A stretch of 64,000 bases of DNA from Flavobacteriales bacterium. GTDB lineage: Bacteria > Bacteroidota > Bacteroidia > Flavobacteriales_D > Crocinitomicaceae. Under the pieces are notes generated by a model. It did not search any database. It saw only the letters and a list, made by a program, of their open reading frames with translations, and was not told where the DNA came from. The stretch spans positions 1 through 64,000 of the forward strand of contig VEQH01000002.1 in NCBI GenBank assembly GCA_018883325.1, written 5' to 3'. Made by a program: the position numbers and the translations under genes. Below are positions 61,135-64,000 of this stretch, piece after piece (position 1 is the first letter of the stretch; the number at the start of each line of letters is the position of its first letter).

Positions 61135-62406
61135 TTACCGTTTAATCGGAAAACACAAGAAATACTTCTCAACAGGCTGAGCTAATGCTGAGATATTCAA
61201 ATTATCAGAAGCTTTAGTTAAGTCGATAATATCACCATTTTTCATTAGCATATTGATATTTTGTTTGTCTTGATTGTAAGCTTTGTTAGTTAAAACAGCT
61301 GAATAAACAAAATAATCAACTTCCTCGCCTTCTAAATCATAAAGCGAGCGAGCAAATTCTTTTTCAAATTCGATTCTTGCTTGTGTAAATGGCTCTTTAG
61401 AAATTTCGATTTTGAATAAATTTCGGTTGACAATTGCCTTTGAAAGTGTCGCTAATATTTTATCTGAATCATTTTGCCATTCTTTGATTGCTCCTAAAAT
61501 ATCATAGTCATCCAATTGCGCAAAGCAATCTAACACTTTTGGATTTTTCTCAAAATCTTCTTGCGTCACGTCATTTTCTAAGAAAAACGTCAAGGCTGTA
61601 CTTGCGAAAACAGAATGACCATTTTTCACCAATCGTTTTGCTCTTCGCAAAGCATGAATCAACATGTGTTCAGCGACAACAACTGTTTTATGAAGATAAA
61701 CTTGCCAATACATCAAACGACGCGCAACGATAAATTTCTCGATAGAATAAATCCCTTTCTCTTCTAAAACCAAATTTCCTTCGTGTACATTTATCATTTC
61801 AATCAAACGATCGGAGCCGATAATTCCTTCGCTAACACCCGAATAAAAGCTATCGCGATTCAAATAATCCAAGCGATCCATGTCTAACTGACTGGAAACC
61901 AATTGATGCAAAAAGGGTTTGGAATAGGTATTGTTAAAAATCAAGAGTGCACGACTTAAATCATCACCAAATTCTTTACTGATGCGCTCAATGAAATATC
62001 CTGAAATTTTTTCATGACTTACGCCACAAACAATATCGTATTCCAAAGCATGACTAAAAGGCCCGTGACCGATATCGTGCAATAAAATCGCCAAATTAAC
62101 AGCTCGCTCTTCTTCAATTGTGATTTCATGACCTTTGCGTCGAATCGTTGAAATAGCTTGTGTCATCAAATGCATTGCGCCCAAAACATGGTGAAAACGT
62201 GTGTGAATCGCACCAGGATAAACCAAATGACTCAAGCCCAATTGCATAATCCGACGGAGACGCTGCATGAAAGGATGTTCAATGATGTCAAAAATAAATT
62301 CGTCGGGAATCGAAATAAAACCATAAACTGGGTCGTTTACTATTTTCTTCTTGTTATTTTGGTTTAAACTAGGTCGCAAGTGCTTAACTTTAAATTTTCT
62401 ATTCAA
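61135..62406 (-). CDS. HD domain-containing phosphohydrolase (dGTPase-like)
   Basis: RFHHVLGAMHLM, LLHDIGHGPFSHALE, SSQLDMDRLDYLNRDSFYSG; likely TTG start near 62406. Confidence 0.9.
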   Translation of the reverse strand: MNRKFKVKHLRPSLNQNNKKKIVNDPVYGFISIPDEFIFDIIEHPFMQRLRRIMQLGLSHLVYPGAIHTRFHHVLGAMHLMTQAISTIRRKGHEITIEEERAVNLAILLHDIGHGPFSHALEYDIVCGVSHEKISGYFIERISKEFGDDLSRALLIFNNTYSKPFLHQLVSSQLDMDRLDYLNRDSFYSGVSEGIIGSDRLIEMINVHEGNLVLEEKGIYSIEKFIVARRLMYWQVYLHKTVVVAEHMLIHALRRAKRLVKNGHSVFASTALTFFLENDVTQEDFEKNPKVLDCFAQLDDYDILGAIKEWQNDSDKILATLSKAIVNRNLFKIEISKEPFTQARIEFEKEFARSLYDLEGEEVDYFVYSAVLTNKAYNQDKQNINMLMKNGDIIDLTKASDNLNISALAQPVEKYFLCFPIKR

Positions 62407-62426
62407 AACTATTAAAAATAAGACAA

Positions 62427-63974
62427 ATGCAGGGTAAAATTCTTTGGGCGGACGATGAAATTGAGTTGTTGAAACCTCACATTCTATTTTTAGAAGCAAA
62501 AGGTTACAGTGTTGACCCCGTTACAAATGGGATGGACGCAGTTGATAAAGTTCAAGAAAAATCCTACGATATTATCTTTTTGGATGAAAATATGCCAGGA
62601 ATTTCTGGACTTGAAGCATTGTCTAAAATAAAGGAAATCAACCCGTTGGTTCCCGTAGTGATGATTACTAAAAGTGAAGAAGAATACATTATGGAAGAAG
62701 CAATTGGCAGTAAAATTGCCGATTACTTAATCAAACCTGTGAATCCAAATCAGATTTTATTGAGCATTAAAAAGAATCTCGACCACAGCAAATTAGTTTC
62801 TCAAAAAACAAATTCGAACTATCAACAAGAATTTCGTCAATTGGGAATGTTGCTAAATGGACGTTTAGATGCACAAGAATGGAGCGATTTATATGCAAAA
62901 TTGTGTTTTTGGGAATTAGAATTGGATAAAATTGAAGATTCTGGAATGCGAGAAATTCTGGAAATGCAGAAAAAAGAAGCCAATCATTTGTTTGCTGATT
63001 TCATTGAAGATAATTATTTGGATTGGATGAATGGAACTGAAGAAGCGCCACAAATGATTCATTCTTTGATAAAAGATAAAATTGCACCGAAAATTGGACA
63101 AGAAAAACTGGCAGTACTTGTGATTGATAATCTACGTTATGACCAATGGAAGATGGTTGAACCAATTTTCTCCAAGTACTTTGTGAAAGAAGAAGAAGAA
63201 ATTATTTACTCTATTCTGCCAACAGCAACTCACTATGCACGAAATGCATTTTTTGCAGGTTTACTTCCTTCAGAAATCGAAAAACGTTTTCCTAATTTAT
63301 GGAAAAATGAAGAAGATGAAGGTGGGAAAAATATGCACGAAAAAGATTTCTTGGAGGCAAACTTAAAACGACTTGGTAAAAACGTAAAATGGTCGTATCA
63401 TAAAATTACGAATGTTGAAGCCGGGAAAAAATTGTCGGAAAACTTCAATACGATTAAGGAAAATGATGTGAATTTCATCGTTTATAATTTTGTGGATATG
63501 CTTTCTCACGCGCGAACAGAAATGGAAGTTATTCGGGAATTAGCAGAAAACGAAGCGGCATATCGTTCGATTACTGTTTCTTGGTTGGAGCATTCTCCGC
63601 TTCTAGAAATCATCAAAAAAATAGCTGATGCTGGAATTCGTTTGGTAATTACCACGGATCACGGAACAATTCGTGTGAAAAATCCAGTGAAAATCGTAGG
63701 AGAACGCAATACAAACACGAATCTTCGCTATAAAGCAGGTCGCGGCTTGAATTACAATACGAAAGAAGTTTTTGTAGTGAAAAATCCACAGGAAGCGTTT
63801 TTGCCAAAATTGAAAATGTCGGCGGAATTTGTTTTTGCAAGGGAGCAAGATTTCTTTGTCTATCCCAACAATTACAACCATTTCGTGAATTATTACAGCG
63901 ACACTTTCCAACACGGTGGAATTTCATTGGAAGAATTACTGATTCCTTATGTGGTTATGAAAGCAAGAAAGTAA
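62427..63974 (+). CDS. porX: PorX-type response regulator with PglZ domain (T9SS regulator)
   Basis: GKILWADDEIELLKPHILFLEAKGYSV...IIFLDENMPGISGLEAL receiver + VLVIDNLRYDQWKMVEPIF...THYARNAFFAGLLPSEI PglZ. Confidence 0.93.
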   Translation: MQGKILWADDEIELLKPHILFLEAKGYSVDPVTNGMDAVDKVQEKSYDIIFLDENMPGISGLEALSKIKEINPLVPVVMITKSEEEYIMEEAIGSKIADYLIKPVNPNQILLSIKKNLDHSKLVSQKTNSNYQQEFRQLGMLLNGRLDAQEWSDLYAKLCFWELELDKIEDSGMREILEMQKKEANHLFADFIEDNYLDWMNGTEEAPQMIHSLIKDKIAPKIGQEKLAVLVIDNLRYDQWKMVEPIFSKYFVKEEEEIIYSILPTATHYARNAFFAGLLPSEIEKRFPNLWKNEEDEGGKNMHEKDFLEANLKRLGKNVKWSYHKITNVEAGKKLSENFNTIKENDVNFIVYNFVDMLSHARTEMEVIRELAENEAAYRSITVSWLEHSPLLEIIKKIADAGIRLVITTDHGTIRVKNPVKIVGERNTNTNLRYKAGRGLNYNTKEVFVVKNPQEAFLPKLKMSAEFVFAREQDFFVYPNNYNHFVNYYSDTFQHGGISLEELLIPYVVMKARK

Positions 63975-64000
63975 TTTTATCTTGAAATTTAGAAGATTTC

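Overview
This is a Bacteroidota (Flavobacteriales-like) chromosomal window. Evidence: T9SS sorting domains, a PorP/SprF protein, a PorX-type regulator, and TAnnTTTG-type -7 promoter elements. Most of it is housekeeping: valS, rpe, hppA, xseB, purM, hpt, adk, obgE, gap, panD, mazG, exoIII, a small EPS export locus, and T9SS cargo and regulator genes. Three regions are accessory and interesting. (1) A type I R-M locus (hsdM-hsdS-DUF3800-[Abi]-[Abi]-hsdR) at 26.0-35.0 kb carries two Abi_2/AbiF-like HEPN genes. Each is preceded by a truncated copy of the hsdR 5' end, a nearly identical ~110 bp leader with a TACATTTG promoter element, and a small hairpin RNA. The two RNA stems differ in sequence but still pair, around a conserved CCGTNAGATC loop. 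A further hairpin cluster follows the DUF3800 gene. (2) In a tRNA Ser-Pro-Arg cluster, a GIY-YIG endonuclease ORF is wedged between a truncated, palindrome-interrupted tRNA-Arg copy and the intact tRNA-Arg, and its stop codon lies inside the tRNA. A second partial tRNA duplication lies behind tRNA-Ser. (3) An MntA/HepT pair at 14.6-15.3 kb has an ATG immediately followed by TAG at the start of HepT. A LytS-type histidine kinase at the window edge is also broken by an in-frame TAG, just before its HFIFNAL box. Other notable items: a Cys-rich tail on the membrane pyrophosphatase, a collagen-like protein with nine EF-hand-like modules, a PorP-TSP3-OmpA fusion, and several palindromic intergenic repeats. 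All calls come from reading the sequence and the supplied ORF track. No database search was run.
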